Below are positions 22,893 to 31,260 of a stretch of 64,000 nucleotides of DNA, in pieces; position 1 is the stretch's first letter; the number at the start of each line of letters is the position of its first letter. The DNA is from a virus. Location of the stretch: positions 1 to 64,000 of IMG/VR virus record IMGVR_UViG_3300010885_026736. The stretch is one strand, 5' to 3'. The translations under genes and the position numbers were made by a program. The notes beneath the pieces were generated by a model. That model ran no database searches. It was not told where the DNA came from and was given only the letters and a program-made list of their open reading frames with translations.

Positions 22893-23080
22893 GCAGACTT
22901 TTTAGCGGCGTTCAATTTAGCTTTAGATTCTTCATACGTCCGCACCACGATCTCGGCTTGTGCAGTCACCACCTTCTTATGTTCTTCGCTAAGAGAAGAC
23001 CACTGGCGGCCACTAGGGCCATGCTCAAAGGCAGCCTCTGCGGCTGCCAAGATCGCTTGCTTGTTGATACGCATTGCCAT
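22889..23080 (-). CDS. Small Ala/Lys-rich protein paired with the AAA+ ATPase
   Basis: 63 residues from ATG 23080 (MAMRINKQAILAAAEAAFEHGP), with AGAGG seven bases upstream. Helical, ending in a basic tail KAKLNAAKKSA. It follows the ATPase by only 11 bases, so it may be its adaptor. GC-rich like the ATPase gene. Confidence 0.5.
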   Translation of the reverse strand: MAMRINKQAILAAAEAAFEHGPSGRQWSSLSEEHKKVVTAQAEIVVRTYEESKAKLNAAKKSA

Positions 23081-23091
23081 CAGAGCACCTC

Positions 23092-23970
23092 TTAGCGGCA
23101 GCAGGTGACGCGAGCGATCTTTTCCCAACGGGAGCTGCTCATCTTACGGATGCCAGCAACCTTGAGAGCCATCCGCAGGGACAGTTCCCGCATTGAGTCT
23201 TGGTTGTCATCAATGAACCGGATCACGTCTTCTTGACCCAGCTTATCGAGACCTTCTTGAGCCAGGAGACCCTTGCTCAGGACCTGACGGATCCGAACCA
23301 GGTAGTCACGCTTGGTCTTCATCGCCAGATCAATGTAGTGAGCACGGCTGATCATAGCGTTGAGGTGAGGAGCCAACTTGTGACCCTTGCTGATCATAGC
23401 ATCAAAGTCGTAGTTGGTGATGAAGATGATGGTACCCTTGAACTCAAAGCTCTTAGGCAGCTTAGTAGCCGTATCTTCATCATAGAGCGAACCCTCAGTC
23501 ATGTAAGACACCCGACGAACCTTGCTGCTGTCACAAGCAGCCTTGAGCAGGTTCAGCGAAGTGTCATCAAAGAAGATCGTGTCGGCATCGTCAAACACCA
23601 GGACCTTACCTTCTTCAGCATGCTGGTAGAGCAGCTTGAACAGGGCAGTCGCCTTGACGTAGCCCTTCACGATAGTGTGGTTGATCTCAGAAGGATCCCA
23701 CTGCCGAAGGGTTTCTTCAACGGTGAAGGACTTGCCTAGACCAGCAGGACCAGAAACGATAACCGCACGGGCATCTCCGTAGAGAGCAGCGTTGGTCATC
23801 TCCTCGAGGATCTCAAAGCGATCAGCGATACGCTCTTCGATCTCAGCGTCAGTTTCATACTTAGTTACCATAGCAGAATCAAGAACCTCCTTGATCTTTG
23901 CCACTTTGGCGTGAGAAGCAGTCGAAGCGGAACGGTTACGAAAACCAGCAGCAGGGACTCCACGAGGCAT
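23092..23970 (-). CDS. AAA+ ATPase
   Basis: 292 residues from ATG 23970, with an AGGA SD. An Arg/Ser-rich N-terminus (MPRGVPAAGFRNRSAS) precedes an AAA+ module: Walker A GPAGLGKS (74-81), Walker B VLVFDDAD, sensor 1 IIFITNYDF and arginine-rich sensor 2 MRELSLRMALKVAG. It resembles AAA+ proteins common in T4-like marine phages, but the remodelled target is unknown. Base composition is GC-rich (32 of 60 bases in the stretch at 23221), unlike the replication genes. It has its own early promoter. Confidence 0.8.
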   Translation of the reverse strand: MPRGVPAAGFRNRSASTASHAKVAKIKEVLDSAMVTKYETDAEIEERIADRFEILEEMTNAALYGDARAVIVSGPAGLGKSFTVEETLRQWDPSEINHTIVKGYVKATALFKLLYQHAEEGKVLVFDDADTIFFDDTSLNLLKAACDSSKVRRVSYMTEGSLYDEDTATKLPKSFEFKGTIIFITNYDFDAMISKGHKLAPHLNAMISRAHYIDLAMKTKRDYLVRIRQVLSKGLLAQEGLDKLGQEDVIRFIDDNQDSMRELSLRMALKVAGIRKMSSSRWEKIARVTCCR

Positions 23971-24004
23971 TTCTATTTCCTTTGTTGTGTTCAATTGATA
24001 ATTT

Positions 24005-24032
24005 ATAATAGCACAGCTGCTATTAATGTCAA
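24005..24032 (-). promoter_or_regulatory. Early promoter, conserved-spacer family (TTGACA-16-TATTAT)
   Basis: TTGACA, TTAATAGCAGCTGTGC, TATTAT, then AAATTATC. It drives the AAA+ ATPase. The downstream half differs from the family (no ATGGAA). Confidence 0.75.
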
Positions 24033-24044
24033 GCGGATTTTTCG

Positions 24045-24212
24045 TCAGTCGAAAAAATTTCCGGAGACCCATTCAAACTGGTTCTCACCACGTTCAAACC
24101 AAGCACCGCTATGAGGATGGAAGTACTTGTTAGCTTCAGCCATAGCAAGGTGGCGTTCCGAAGAGCTAAAGTTGTAATTGACACCTTGATACCGGAAGGT
24201 AAAGTAAGTCAT
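24045..24212 (-). CDS. Small early protein
   Basis: 55 residues from ATG 24212 (MTYFTFRYQGVNYNFSSSERHLAMAEANKYF), a short beta-beta-helix. The leader has AGGAAA and an in-frame upstream ATG (MEMKKETQ). Own copy of the conserved promoter. Function unknown. Confidence 0.55.
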   Translation of the reverse strand: MTYFTFRYQGVNYNFSSSERHLAMAEANKYFHPHSGAWFERGENQFEWVSGNFFD

Positions 24213-24241
24213 TTGTGTTTCCTTTTTCATTTCCATAATTC

Positions 24242-24269
24242 ATAATAGCATATATGGAATTAAACGCAA
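24242..24269 (-). promoter_or_regulatory. Early promoter, conserved-spacer family (TTGCGT-16-TATTAT)
   Basis: TTGCGT, TTAATTCCATATATGC, TATTAT, then GAATTATGGAAATG. Matches the plus-strand copy at 51835 in 28 of 28 promoter positions by eye. Confidence 0.8.
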
Positions 24270-24273
24270 CCGG

Positions 24274-24747
24274 TCACATGCGAAATTTCAATGGTTTTAA
24301 AAACTTTGTATCCTTGGGATATTTCCAGTATTTAATGCCATTATTTCCAACAGGCTTATTGCTGGTCCCGCCGATTGGATTACGCAGAACACTCATAGGC
24401 AAATAATAGATATCACCATTAGTAGCATCAACAAATGCTAAGACAAGATCATATCCAAATTCCAATGAAAGATTAATATAATCAGTAACTGCATCACAAT
24501 CAGCATTTAATGTATCAAAAGATTTATATTTTGTCTTAGCTTCAAAGAAATAATTCTTACCTTCATATTGAATTAAATAGTCCGGCAGACGTTTTCCATT
24601 ATGCCTATACGTATCCTTTGAATAATATTCATGTGTTGATTGAATAGTATTAGATGTACCTTCAAATTTTCCCGTGTAATAAGCATACAAATATGCCTGG
24701 CCAACATCACCCTTTAACTTTGCAGATGAAGTTTCAAATTTATGCAT
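24274..24747 (-). CDS. Possible PD-(D/E)xK nuclease
   Basis: 157 residues from ATG 24747 (MHKFETSSAKLKGDVGQAYLYAYY). RLPDYLIQYEGKNYFFEAKTKYKSF has the PD-x(n)-ExK pattern of restriction-like nucleases, with a preceding helix that could carry the motif I Glu. The rest is alpha/beta. If a nuclease, it could act on host or competitor DNA. Overlaps the upstream gene by 8 bases. No specific family identified. Confidence 0.5.
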   Translation of the reverse strand: MHKFETSSAKLKGDVGQAYLYAYYTGKFEGTSNTIQSTHEYYSKDTYRHNGKRLPDYLIQYEGKNYFFEAKTKYKSFDTLNADCDAVTDYINLSLEFGYDLVLAFVDATNGDIYYLPMSVLRNPIGGTSNKPVGNNGIKYWKYPKDTKFLKPLKFRM

Positions 24748-25018
24748 AGCGAGTATAGTGCCTTTTCCATTTCGACCCGACAACACCAAGCCCATCGCCA
24801 GACAGGTACATATCGTAAAACATTTTCATAATAGCGATAGATGATTTTTTAGATTTGATGTTATATTCAAGGCGCACAAATTTTTGCCCATCATTTTTTT
24901 TGACGGCATTTTTATGTTCAGAATGATCATGAAGGATTTGCATTGCATAATTTTGAGCATCAGGAAGCGTCATATATTGAATGGACGCAATCATTTCAGG
25001 AGTCAAATTAAGTTTCAT
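24740..25018 (-). CDS. Small hypothetical protein
   Basis: 92 residues (MKLNLTPEMIASIQYMTLPDAQNYAMQIL), helical and basic (KNAVKKNDGQKF; GSKWKRHYTRYA). ATG 25018 has a GAGGAG SD and a strong promoter 26 bases upstream. It probably partners the nuclease-like protein downstream, since the two genes overlap. Function unknown. Confidence 0.55.
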   Translation of the reverse strand: MKLNLTPEMIASIQYMTLPDAQNYAMQILHDHSEHKNAVKKNDGQKFVRLEYNIKSKKSSIAIMKMFYDMYLSGDGLGVVGSKWKRHYTRYA

Positions 25019-25043
25019 GTTTATCTCCTCATTTCTTATTTTA

Positions 25044-25072
25044 ATAATAAGTCAATCAGAAATTAATGTCAA
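25044..25072 (-). promoter_or_regulatory. Sigma70-type promoter TTGACA-17-TATTAT
   Basis: TTGACA, 17 bases, TATTAT upstream of the gene at 25018. It overlaps the 3' end of the preceding small gene. It shares only TTGACATTAATT with the conserved-spacer family. Confidence 0.7.
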
Positions 25073-25244
25073 CCGCTATGAGGGAAAAGAATGCAGGGGT
25101 ATGGCCGTCGAAGCCACCCCCTGCGTTAAGGTTCATGCATACTGCTTTGATCTCTTGCTCATTAGCTGAGCCGTGTATCAACCTATGGGTAGTCGTCTCG
25201 TAAACGTACCAAAGACCATTGAGGGTCTTGATCTTATATATCAC
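25056..25244 (-). CDS. Small protein downstream of gp41
   Basis: 62 residues from GTG 25244, which overlaps the helicase TGA stop (GTGA). MIYKIKTLNGLWYVYETTTHRLIHGSA is a beta-sheet-like N-terminus; a glycine stretch follows. Probably co-translated with gp41. Function unknown. Confidence 0.5.
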   Translation of the reverse strand: MIYKIKTLNGLWYVYETTTHRLIHGSANEQEIKAVCMNLNAGGGFDGHTPAFFSLIAVDINF

Positions 25245-26674
25245 GATAGCTTTAGGCTAGAAAAATCTTTCTTACCTGCTTTCTTAGTAGTAAATCGCAT
25301 CTGCTCTTCTTCCTGATACCTTTCACCGAAGGACGAATTGTCCATTACGGGCTTGTTATATTTAGGCCCATCAATGATATCGTCTTGTGCAGATTGTTCT
25401 ACATCATAGAACTTCATCTTAGCTCTATTAACTCCAATAACAAACTTTCTGTTGTTACCTGGATCATCATATCTATTCTTAAGTTGCTTGACTAGAATCT
25501 GTCCGAGGTCTTGTAGTTCCTCAGTAGAGATCAATGCAAACATGAAGTCAGCAGTTGCAGGCAAAGCAAACGACTCAGACGTGTTATCTAATCCGATATC
25601 AGATGAGTTGTAGGCATCACGATTGCTCTGTGTTGCTGAGATGATGGGAACTTCAAACTCAACAGCAAGTCCTCGCAGTTCTTCTGCAATTGACTTGATA
25701 TAAAGATAACTATTAACTGATCCACCCATCTTCATTCTAGATGATGCACAGATATTCAAGTAGTCAATATAGATGATGTCTGGTTTGAAGTCTTTCTTGA
25801 TTCTGAGCTCTTGAATTAGGTGTCTGAAGTGTGCAGACCCTGCAGCAGCTGTTGGGTATTCTTTGATGATTAGTCGACCACGGGTCTTTCCTTTGATCTT
25901 ATCAATCTTCTTTTCAAAAGAATCCTTAGGCAGATCCTTCAATTCATCAATCGTAATATTCATCAAGTTAGCATCAATACGTTCTGCAATACGTTCTTCA
26001 GACATTTCCATTGTAATGTAAAGAACGTTCTTTCCCATAGTAAGATTATTTGCAGCACAGTGAGTCATGAACATTGTCTTACCGACACCTGTTGATGCCA
26101 GAATGATGTTTAGAGTCTTCTTTGACAACCCACCCTTAGTGATCTTGTTGAAGTATTCCAGGTCAAACTCAATCTTCTCTTCTCGCATGTGATAGTAATC
26201 ATAACGAGAGTCAGCATCTGCAATAAAGTCATGCCCAATATTTGTATCAAAAGAAACACTAAGAGCCTCTGTCAGAATCTGTGGAATAGAACCTTTGTTA
26301 CGCTTCTCATCTTTCTTATCAATGATCTTGATTGAATCCATGATAGCATTATACACTGCTTTTTCTTGACAAAACTTTTCTGTATTGTCTAGCAACCAAT
26401 CAATAGAAGTTGAAGGATCTGCTTCTAGTGAATTGACTTGATCTATACAACCTGTATATTCATCAGTGCTGATATTACTCAGACCCTGGATATCAGATAT
26501 GATGGATTGCTTAGATGGAATCTTGTAATAGGTTTTGACATGATTGTCAATTAGTTCAAAGAGGATCTTATTAGTTCTAGTTTGAAAGTATTCTGTCTTT
26601 AGAAAAGGGATTACTTTTCTGCTGTATTCTTCATTGAAAAGAAGATGCGAAAAGATTACTTCTTCTATAGCCAT
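25241..26674 (-). CDS. 41: Replicative DNA helicase gp41 (DnaB-like)
   Basis: 477-residue hexameric 5'-3' helicase that unwinds the replication fork and recruits primase. The RecA-type ATPase core has Walker A ASTGVGKT (193-200), ITMEMSEERIAERID (H1a region), IIYIDYLN (Walker B) and ISATQSNRDAY (sensor). The N-terminal 150 residues are the helical collar domain. Length is close to T4 gp41 (475). Its start overlaps the UvsX stop by one base, so recombinase and helicase are made from one mRNA. Confidence 0.95.
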   Translation of the reverse strand: MAIEEVIFSHLLFNEEYSRKVIPFLKTEYFQTRTNKILFELIDNHVKTYYKIPSKQSIISDIQGLSNISTDEYTGCIDQVNSLEADPSTSIDWLLDNTEKFCQEKAVYNAIMDSIKIIDKKDEKRNKGSIPQILTEALSVSFDTNIGHDFIADADSRYDYYHMREEKIEFDLEYFNKITKGGLSKKTLNIILASTGVGKTMFMTHCAANNLTMGKNVLYITMEMSEERIAERIDANLMNITIDELKDLPKDSFEKKIDKIKGKTRGRLIIKEYPTAAAGSAHFRHLIQELRIKKDFKPDIIYIDYLNICASSRMKMGGSVNSYLYIKSIAEELRGLAVEFEVPIISATQSNRDAYNSSDIGLDNTSESFALPATADFMFALISTEELQDLGQILVKQLKNRYDDPGNNRKFVIGVNRAKMKFYDVEQSAQDDIIDGPKYNKPVMDNSSFGERYQEEEQMRFTTKKAGKKDFSSLKLS

Positions 26675-27732
26675 TACTCATCACCATAAATGTTGTTTAG
26701 TTCTTCATCTGTTACAATTGCACCAGATGTAATTAAATACTTGTGCTCAATAAATTCTCTAAATGTCTTTGATTTAAGAATAGGCAACCAGAACTCCTTT
26801 TTATCAGTATCGGCAATACGATAATTCTTATCATACACCTCACCTGTTTCTTTGTCAACCTTCTGATACCAACCATTTTTTGGTTTGATTACATGACCAG
26901 ACTCTAAAGCAATATCAAGTAGACCTGACCAGGGACTAATACCACCGGTGAATGAAACTTCAATAGGAATCTTTGACTTCTCTTTTACATAACGTGATTT
27001 TTCTACATTGATGATAAAGTTATAACCGATAGTCTCTGTGCCTTCTTTTTCTTGCTGACGACCAATGATAAAGATGTTGTCTGCAGAATAGTAAGAACCT
27101 GTACCCCCACCGACAATAGCCTTTGGGTATAGACCCATTTCCATATAGATGTGATTAACTACAACTAGTGGAATGTCCTTGATGTTAAGGTGTGGTGTAA
27201 TGATACGGAATAGAGACTTTAGTTGCTTTGCACGGGTCATGTCTGCAGCACCCTTGCCCTCTAGTGCATCATCTGCTTCTTTCTTAGAAGCAATATTGCC
27301 GATAGAGTCAATAACGATAATAACATGATCGCCACGACTAATAGTATTAAGTTGACTTACTATATCAAATTTAAGCTGTTCAATATCAGTAATAGGTGTG
27401 TGTAATACTCGTGAAGTATCAATTCCAAATGTCTCAAAATACGCTTGAGGTGCTCCGAACTCAGAATCGTAGAATAGAAGTGCTGCATCCTTATACTTTT
27501 CCATATATGCCTTTACCATCATCAGCGAGAACGCTGTCTTGAAATGCTTTGACGGGCCTGCAAACATTGTCATGCCAGGAACTAGTCCTCCATCAAGACG
27601 ACCTGATAGGGCTACGTTCAACATAGGAACAGCAGTCGGAATCATATCCTTCTTCTCAAAGAACTTAGAATCTCTAAGGATTTCTGCTTCTTTGATTGTA
27701 GATGACTTTTGTAGTTTTTCTAGAATGCTCAT
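26674..27732 (-). CDS. uvsX: RecA-like recombinase UvsX
   Basis: 352-residue strand-exchange ATPase. Walker A is GPSKHFKT (59-66), the UvsX-type variant of GxxxxGKT. Walker B lies in IIVIDSIGN, and the loop regions GKGAADMTRAKQLK and GGGTGSYYSADNIF are as in T4 UvsX. It binds single-stranded DNA and drives recombination-dependent replication with UvsY and gp41. Next to gp41, as in marine T4-like phages. Confidence 0.95.
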   Translation of the reverse strand: MSILEKLQKSSTIKEAEILRDSKFFEKKDMIPTAVPMLNVALSGRLDGGLVPGMTMFAGPSKHFKTAFSLMMVKAYMEKYKDAALLFYDSEFGAPQAYFETFGIDTSRVLHTPITDIEQLKFDIVSQLNTISRGDHVIIVIDSIGNIASKKEADDALEGKGAADMTRAKQLKSLFRIITPHLNIKDIPLVVVNHIYMEMGLYPKAIVGGGTGSYYSADNIFIIGRQQEKEGTETIGYNFIINVEKSRYVKEKSKIPIEVSFTGGISPWSGLLDIALESGHVIKPKNGWYQKVDKETGEVYDKNYRIADTDKKEFWLPILKSKTFREFIEHKYLITSGAIVTDEELNNIYGDE

Positions 27733-27741
27733 GTTGTTTCC

Positions 27742-28446
27742 TTAAATGATCTTATAAATTGCGTCTGATACAGTGGTATCAACTTTCTTATATCCAATAG
27801 GACCAAGCAGGTCTAGGATATCTGCCTCTAGTGTATTACCCGTCATGATTTTAGCATTATGTTTTAGACCGTCCTGCTTTACATGATCAAAGTATGAAAG
27901 CCATCCAAGTTCACATGTGATTACAGGCTTGAACTTCTTTATAGTTTCAATAGCACCACGAAGAACATTTAGTTCATAATATTCAACATCAAGCTGAAGA
28001 AACCCCAAGTCATCTAAATTTAGACTATCCAATGTGATCATCGGGATGATTTGATAGTTCTCATTGATAGTATTCATACCAACATTGTCTTCTCTGGGAC
28101 GGTTGACTGTGATTAGCTTGTGCTCATGACCCAGTGCCATTTGTTGTTTGATAATATTGTCCTTCTGGCAGTTGTGTGTTAGACAATAAAAGTTCAATGG
28201 ATCGGGTTCAAATGTATAAACACGTGTAAACATATCAGATAGCAGCCTTGGGTATATACCTGTGAACCCGCCAGCTTGTACACATACATTCCAGTTATCA
28301 ACATACTTTAGGTACTTCTCTTTATGAGAATTTACCCAATCCTGGGTTACACCTTGAAAACCTTCACGATCATTTGAAGGCCATGCCCAATCTTTAACTC
28401 CATCAATTTCATAATCTATTGATACACACATCTTAGCATAATTCAT
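27742..28446 (-). CDS. FkbM-type methyltransferase
   Basis: 234 residues from ATG 28446 (MNYAKMCVSIDYEIDG), with GGGA upstream; a longer frame overlaps the previous gene. The Rossmann core is visible: VCVQAGGFTGIYPRLL (SAM loop), VYTFEPDPLNFYCL (acidic end of beta2), LDVEYYELNVLRGA and VITCELGWLSY. FkbM enzymes methylate sugars or small molecules at hydroxyls. The acceptor is unknown; with three glycosyltransferases in the window, a sugar is plausible. It interrupts the DNA-replication gene cluster. Confidence 0.85.
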   Translation of the reverse strand: MNYAKMCVSIDYEIDGVKDWAWPSNDREGFQGVTQDWVNSHKEKYLKYVDNWNVCVQAGGFTGIYPRLLSDMFTRVYTFEPDPLNFYCLTHNCQKDNIIKQQMALGHEHKLITVNRPREDNVGMNTINENYQIIPMITLDSLNLDDLGFLQLDVEYYELNVLRGAIETIKKFKPVITCELGWLSYFDHVKQDGLKHNAKIMTGNTLEADILDLLGPIGYKKVDTTVSDAIYKII

Positions 28447-28450
28447 TATA

Positions 28451-28699
28451 TTATTTCCCTGCAATGGTAAGTAGGTTTTTACGAAAAGCCTCAATCTTTT
28501 CTTTACGATTTGGCCAATGGATCATATCCTTTTCAGGATTTTTTGCTAAGTTATCTAGTAATGGCATGATTGCATTTAACAGCTTGTCTACTGTATCATT
28601 AGCCTTATTAGTAACAATAGGTGCAACAATCTCATCTAATGTTGTTGATGTAAATCCAAAGTCATTTGTATCATCAATTTGTGTTGTTTGTTTAGCCAA
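28451..28699 (-). CDS. Small conserved protein downstream of DNA polymerase, TTG start
   Basis: 82 residues. The only start with an SD is TTG 28699: GGAGG lies six bases upstream within the polymerase 3' end, and the protein begins MAKQTTQIDDTNDFGF. The C-terminal half LLDNLAKNPEKDMIHWPNRKEKIEAF is a motif I associate with a conserved small protein next to gp43 in marine T4-like phages. It overlaps the gp43 stop by 8 bases. Function unknown. Confidence 0.65.
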   Translation of the reverse strand: MAKQTTQIDDTNDFGFTSTTLDEIVAPIVTNKANDTVDKLLNAIMPLLDNLAKNPEKDMIHWPNRKEKIEAFRKNLLTIAGK

Positions 28700-31205
28700 A
28701 GAATGCCTCCAGTGTTGATCTCTTTTCAGGTGACCAAGAAATAACATCTAAGATAATACTTAGAGGATCAAGGAATGCTTTCTCAAACTGCAGATCATAA
28801 TCAATATATCTGTTGAGTTCAAATTCCTTGGGCAGTACATTAGGCACTGCAATAATATTTTCTCGGAGCGGGTTAGGTAGTTTTAAGTAACAGAACTTGA
28901 CTTTTTCACCTTCTTGAATAATAGGATATCTCTTTGTCAAGCCATGCTGGTCCAGTAGATGATTGTAAATCAATGCTCCACGGACATGAATAGGTGTTCC
29001 TTTTTTATATATGCCTTCCTTAGATCTATAATCTGCAAGGCCTCTACATCCTCTGGGGAATGCAACTTCTTCAAAGGGAAGATTACGAAACTCAACACGG
29101 AAGTCTTGAATGAACTTCTGAAGTGTTGGCTCGTCTGTTTCCATGATGAGTTTCAGACCCTTCTTAATATTCTCCCGACAAGATGCAGGAGTAGATGACT
29201 TGACAGCTTCAATGCCCATCATCTTTAGTTTAGGTTCTGTGTAACGGATACCTTCATTGTCATACACGTTTAGAATGTAACGCTTCTTTGCTGTCCAAAT
29301 ACCTTTGTTAGCAATCGACTCACGCTTCATCTTCATGAAGTTTACATAGGCATTAGTATGTTGTGCCAGATCAGCAAAACAAGAATCAATATATGGTTCT
29401 ATTTTATTCTCACAAATCTTATCTACTATGCCTACTAGCTTCTCAATGTTTTGGCTTTGATAGGCATCAGGCATCAATTGGGAAACCAAAGGACCTAGGT
29501 TCAAGTAGTTTGAATCTGTATCAACTGCAATGATGTAGTCCTTGTTACCCGTCTTTAGGGTCTTGTTAAAGTAGTCGTTAAGATTTGTTTCAATCCAGCG
29601 AATAACAAACTGACCTGTCAAAGTAATCGCTTCAGCAAACTCAATAGAGAAGTATCGGAAGTATTGATTTCCTAGTGCCCCATAAAGTGAGTTAAGAAGA
29701 ATCTTACGAGCCATCTGCATGTTGTTGAAGCGTGCAATGTCATTGAACAGTTGCCTGGTCGGAGTCTTTTGATACTCCTTCTGAGCATCCTGCATCTTCT
29801 TCTTATACAGCTTACGTTCAACCATCATCCTTTCGACAAGTGCAGGAAATGCTCCCTTTACACTTCTATCCCAAAGACAACTGTTAGCTGTAATGGCTAC
29901 ATCTTCTTTGTGTAGTTTGTTTTGGATATCATCATCACCGAAGGCGCCCTTTAGCAGATCATCAATAGGGAAGTCCTGCTTGATCTTTCCTGCATAGGTT
30001 TCTGGTGAGATGTTATACTGAACAATCAAAGAAGGATACAGGGAGTTGATATCAAATGATGTGACCCAGTTGTGTAGACCTACGATAGGATCTTTAACAT
30101 ACGCACCTGAGAACTGCGCTGACTTTTCAGTAAACTTTCTAGGAGGAATAACAACCTTGTTTGCCATAAGGTAGTTATGAATGATAACCTCCCAGGTTTT
30201 AACAGGGCTGAAGATGTCATCATAAGTGATCTTAGCATCATAAGCAATAGTCAATGCCTGGTCAATGAAGTTTAGTTTCTTGTCCAGCTTATCAACGAGT
30301 TCAACGTCTTTAATGTTGTAGTCAATAAATCTTTGATAATCTCGCTTATATAAGTCAAACAGATTGTCAAAATCGGAATAATCATTTTTGCCCTCGCCAA
30401 TTTCAACTGAACAGATATGGTCTAGGCGATAGGATTCTTGATTGCTGTAAGTATACTTCTTGTATAGTTCTAGATAATCGAGAACGCAGATGCCACGAAT
30501 GTTGTATATGTTTTGTGTCTTAGTTTGTAATCTAACTTCTTTATCATGAACCATACCCCATGGCGAGAGTTTCTTGACCCACTCTTTACCTAGTACACGC
30601 TCAATACGATTGATCAGGTAGGGAATATCAAAGAACTCAACGTTCCATCCTGTGATGACATCCAAGTCAAGCTTTTGCCATACATCAATAAACTTAGCAA
30701 GTAGTTGCTCTTCGTCTTTACACTTGATGTATGTTACACGTGGATCACTTTTAGTATAGTCGCCACAACCTAAAACTAATATAGCATCTTTGACTTTGAG
30801 TGCAATTGCAGTAACTCTCTTGTCAGCCTTTTCAATACTCGGGAATCCAGAGTCGGACTCAACCTCGATATCAAGTGTGGCTACATTGATCTTATCTCTG
30901 TCAAAAACAATTTCTCCAGGATATGCATCATTTAGATAACAATACAAGAAGGTTTCAAAGCCATGGATCTCCATGCCCGCAACATCTTTATAGTTGGTGA
31001 TGAAGTCCTTTGCTTCACGAATATCACCAAAGGTAACCTTATCAACTGGCTTACCTGCTAGTGTACTATATTCTGCATTTTGTTTCTTTGAAGGGACAAA
31101 GAGATATGGGCGGTATTCAAGCCGATCTTTGAAGCGGCGGCCGTTTTCAATACCTCGGACAAATATGTGATTGCCTAACTGGAAAGCAGATGTGTAAAAA
31201 TTCAT
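28692..31205 (-). CDS. 43: DNA polymerase gp43, family B
   Basis: 837-residue replicative polymerase with 3'-5' proofreading. Exo I is LDIEVESDS (Asp112/Glu114), Exo II ITGWNVEFFDIPYL (185-198) and Exo III DYNIKDVELVD (295-305). Polymerase motif A is SFDINSLYPS (383-392), motif B KILLNSLYG (501-509) and motif C AVDTDSNYL (560-568). All catalytic acids are present. It is somewhat shorter than T4 gp43 (898). The extreme C-terminus (LEAFFG) would bind the sliding clamp. Its own sigma70-type promoter lies upstream. Confidence 0.97.
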   Translation of the reverse strand: MNFYTSAFQLGNHIFVRGIENGRRFKDRLEYRPYLFVPSKKQNAEYSTLAGKPVDKVTFGDIREAKDFITNYKDVAGMEIHGFETFLYCYLNDAYPGEIVFDRDKINVATLDIEVESDSGFPSIEKADKRVTAIALKVKDAILVLGCGDYTKSDPRVTYIKCKDEEQLLAKFIDVWQKLDLDVITGWNVEFFDIPYLINRIERVLGKEWVKKLSPWGMVHDKEVRLQTKTQNIYNIRGICVLDYLELYKKYTYSNQESYRLDHICSVEIGEGKNDYSDFDNLFDLYKRDYQRFIDYNIKDVELVDKLDKKLNFIDQALTIAYDAKITYDDIFSPVKTWEVIIHNYLMANKVVIPPRKFTEKSAQFSGAYVKDPIVGLHNWVTSFDINSLYPSLIVQYNISPETYAGKIKQDFPIDDLLKGAFGDDDIQNKLHKEDVAITANSCLWDRSVKGAFPALVERMMVERKLYKKKMQDAQKEYQKTPTRQLFNDIARFNNMQMARKILLNSLYGALGNQYFRYFSIEFAEAITLTGQFVIRWIETNLNDYFNKTLKTGNKDYIIAVDTDSNYLNLGPLVSQLMPDAYQSQNIEKLVGIVDKICENKIEPYIDSCFADLAQHTNAYVNFMKMKRESIANKGIWTAKKRYILNVYDNEGIRYTEPKLKMMGIEAVKSSTPASCRENIKKGLKLIMETDEPTLQKFIQDFRVEFRNLPFEEVAFPRGCRGLADYRSKEGIYKKGTPIHVRGALIYNHLLDQHGLTKRYPIIQEGEKVKFCYLKLPNPLRENIIAVPNVLPKEFELNRYIDYDLQFEKAFLDPLSIILDVISWSPEKRSTLEAFFG

Positions 31206-31231
31206 GGCACCTCACTAGTAAAACATATTGC

Positions 31232-31260
31232 ATAATAAGCGGTTTAGCAATTAATGTCAA
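31232..31260 (-). promoter_or_regulatory. Sigma70-type promoter TTGACA-17-TATTAT
   Basis: TTGACA, 17 bases, TATTAT, 27 bases before the gp43 ATG. It abuts the stop of the upstream nucleotidyltransferase gene. Confidence 0.75.

Noticed and set aside
23200-23739. Plus-strand frame of 179 codons
   Set aside because: Exactly antisense to the AAA+ ATPase core, whose motifs are unmistakable; long mirror frames are common in GC-rich codon usage.
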